Part shown: positions 62,841-64,000 of the stretch, piece after piece
Position numbering within the stretch: the stretch's first letter is position 1
Layout: each line of letters begins with the position of its first letter
Source of the DNA: Megalopta genalis
Lineage: Eukaryota > Arthropoda > Insecta > Hymenoptera > Halictidae
Direction: 5' to 3'
Assembly (NCBI RefSeq): GCF_051020955.1
Contig: NW_027477041.1
Coordinates: forward strand, 1-64,000
DNA length: 64,000 nt
Made by a program: the position numbers and the translations under genes
The notes under the pieces: model-generated
The model's database searches: none
Seen by the model: only the letters and a program-made list of their open reading frames with translations
What the model was told of the DNA's origin: nothing

Positions 62841-64000
62841 ACATATGATTTAGCTTCAAATACTTGCGATATAAGTGATATAGCTTCAAAAGTTGTAGGA
62901 ACAAACGAGATAGCTTCAATTCCATGCGAGACACATGATATAGCTTCAAATCAATGCGATGTAGAAGGTTTAGCTTCAAATCCACGCGAAACGAATGACT
63001 TAGCTTCAAACACTTGGGGTATAAGTGATATAGCTTCAAATGGAGACTAATGAAACGAGTTAGCTTTAAAATCCACGCGATATACATGATTTAGCTTCAA
63101 ATACTTGCGATATAAGTGATGTAGGTTCAACTGCAGGCGAAACGAACGAGTTAGCTTCAAATCCATGCGAAACATATGATTTAGCTGGAAATCAATGTGA
63201 CGTAGAAGGTTTAGCTTCAAATCCATGCGATACACAAGTTTTAGATTCAAATCAATGCGATGTAGATGGTTTAGCTTCAAATCCATGCGACACAAATGAT
63301 TTAGCTTCAAATACTTGCGATATAAGTGATATAGCTTCAAAAGCTGGAGGAACAAACGAGGAAGCTTCAATTCCATGCGAAACAAATGATTTAACTTCAA
63401 ATCAATGCGAAGTAGAAGGCTTAGCTTCAGATCCATGCGATACACAAGATTTAGCTTCAAATCAATGCGATGTAGTAGGTTCAGCTTCAAATCCTTGCGA
63501 TATAAGTGATATAGCTTCAAAAGCAGGAGGAACAAACGAGGTAGCTTCAATTCTATGCGAAACAAATGATTTAGCTTCAAATCAATGCGAAGTAGAAGGC
63601 GTAGCTTCAAATCCATTCGAAACAAATGGTTTAGCTACAAATACTTGTGATATAAATTATTCAGCTACAACTGCATGCGAAACTAACGAGTTAGCTTCAA
63701 ATCTATGCGAAACACACGATTTATCTTCAAATCAACGCGATGTAGAAGGTTTAGCTCCAAATCCATGCGATACACATGATTAAGCTTCAAATCAATGCGA
63801 TGTAGATAGTTTGCTTCAAATCCATGCGATATACAAGATTTAGATTCAAATCAATGCGATGTAGTAGGTTCAGCTTCAAATCCATGCGATATAAGTGATA
63901 TAGCTTCAAAAGCAGGAGGAAAAAACGAGTTAGCTTCAAATCTATGCGAAACACACGATTTATCTTCAAATCAATGCGATGTAGAAGGTTTAGCTTCAAA
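62841..64000 (+). repeat. ~3-kb HOR block H, copy 4 (runs off the window)
   Basis: It matches 58041-59200 at an offset of 4,800 bp (160 units), including the 29-bp unit near 63801. The block presumably continues past the window end. Confidence 0.9.

Larger units (their letters stand above)
1..64000 (+). repeat. 30-bp satellite array with higher-order repeats
   Basis: The core TTAGCTTCAAAT recurs every 30 bp from the first line to the last, always in this orientation. A representative unit occupies 9313-9342. The other 18 bases vary by subtype: after the core come CCATGC, CAATGC, ACTTGC or GCATGC, then GAAACACAT, GATGTAGAA, GATACACAA, GATATAAGT, GAAGTAGAA and similar tails. From about 6014 to 18613 the 30-bp lattice holds without any net indel, about 420 consecutive units. 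Elsewhere it slips by one base at recurrent 29-bp units, 31-bp units or private indels. No unique sequence, transposon or inverted segment interrupts it, and both window edges fall inside the array. The structure is a satellite or megasatellite typical of eukaryotic heterochromatin. Chromosomal location and species cannot be read from the sequence. Confidence 0.97.

Noticed and set aside
1..64000. CRISPR array: 30-bp regular units with a conserved part and a variable part.
   Set aside because: There are no unique spacers. The variable halves are a small set of recurring subtypes, the period is 30 bp in total, and no cas genes or leader are present.

Overview
The whole 64 kb is one uninterrupted tandem-repeat (satellite-type) array. 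The basic unit is 30 bp with a conserved 12-base core, TTAGCTTCAAAT, followed by an 18-base variable half that almost always contains TGCGA or a near variant. About 2,130 units lie head to tail, all in the same orientation. I found no unique sequence, no transposon, no RNA gene, no CRISPR-like spacer structure and no credible gene. The array runs off both ends of the window. This scale and organisation point to a eukaryotic chromosome, such as a centromeric, subtelomeric or other heterochromatic satellite block. I cannot name the species. The consensus unit is about 37% G+C.

The units are not uniform. About a dozen recognisable subtypes differ in the variable half and follow one another in a preferred order, giving higher-order repeats (HORs) built from 5 to 73 units. 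Layout: 1-7.3 kb holds 660-bp HORs mixed with a diverging ~1-kb segment, and carries many private 1-base indels. From 6.8 to 18.5 kb a ~4.3-kb segment is duplicated at an offset of 7,320 bp, containing the 660-bp, ~1.5-kb and 540-bp HORs. From 18.5 to 25 kb there are 719-bp and ~1.5-kb HORs with a recurrent 29-bp unit. From 26.6 to 29.4 kb lies an island of divergent units with a simple 5-unit (150-bp) period. From 29.6 to 35.9 kb is a mosaic of re-used copies from 8-9.6, 17-19.5 and 25-26.3 kb. From 38.3 to 42.1 and 47.4 to 48.9 kb there are 1,410-bp HORs. From 42.2 to 53.4 kb there are 2,190-bp HORs. From 44.4 to 64 kb there are three full copies and one partial copy of a ~3-kb block.

Long open reading frames exist on both strands (up to 590 codons), but they are a by-product of the repeat. 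The unit length is divisible by three and the consensus unit has no stop in three of its six frames, so frames stay open until a substitution or indel closes one. The two main readings are decapeptide repeats (DLASNPCETH-like on +, KLNHVFRMDL-like on -). Recurrent in-frame stops and frameshifting 29-bp units argue against a real protein. I therefore annotate no CDS.

The main interest is evolutionary. The window records repeated in-register exchanges: insertions and deletions of 30, 60, 90, 180, 210 and 240 bp between otherwise near-identical copies, exact tandem duplications, and mosaic junctions. All size and identity statements come from reading the sequence by eye. A dot plot and a monomer-level alignment would be needed for exact figures.
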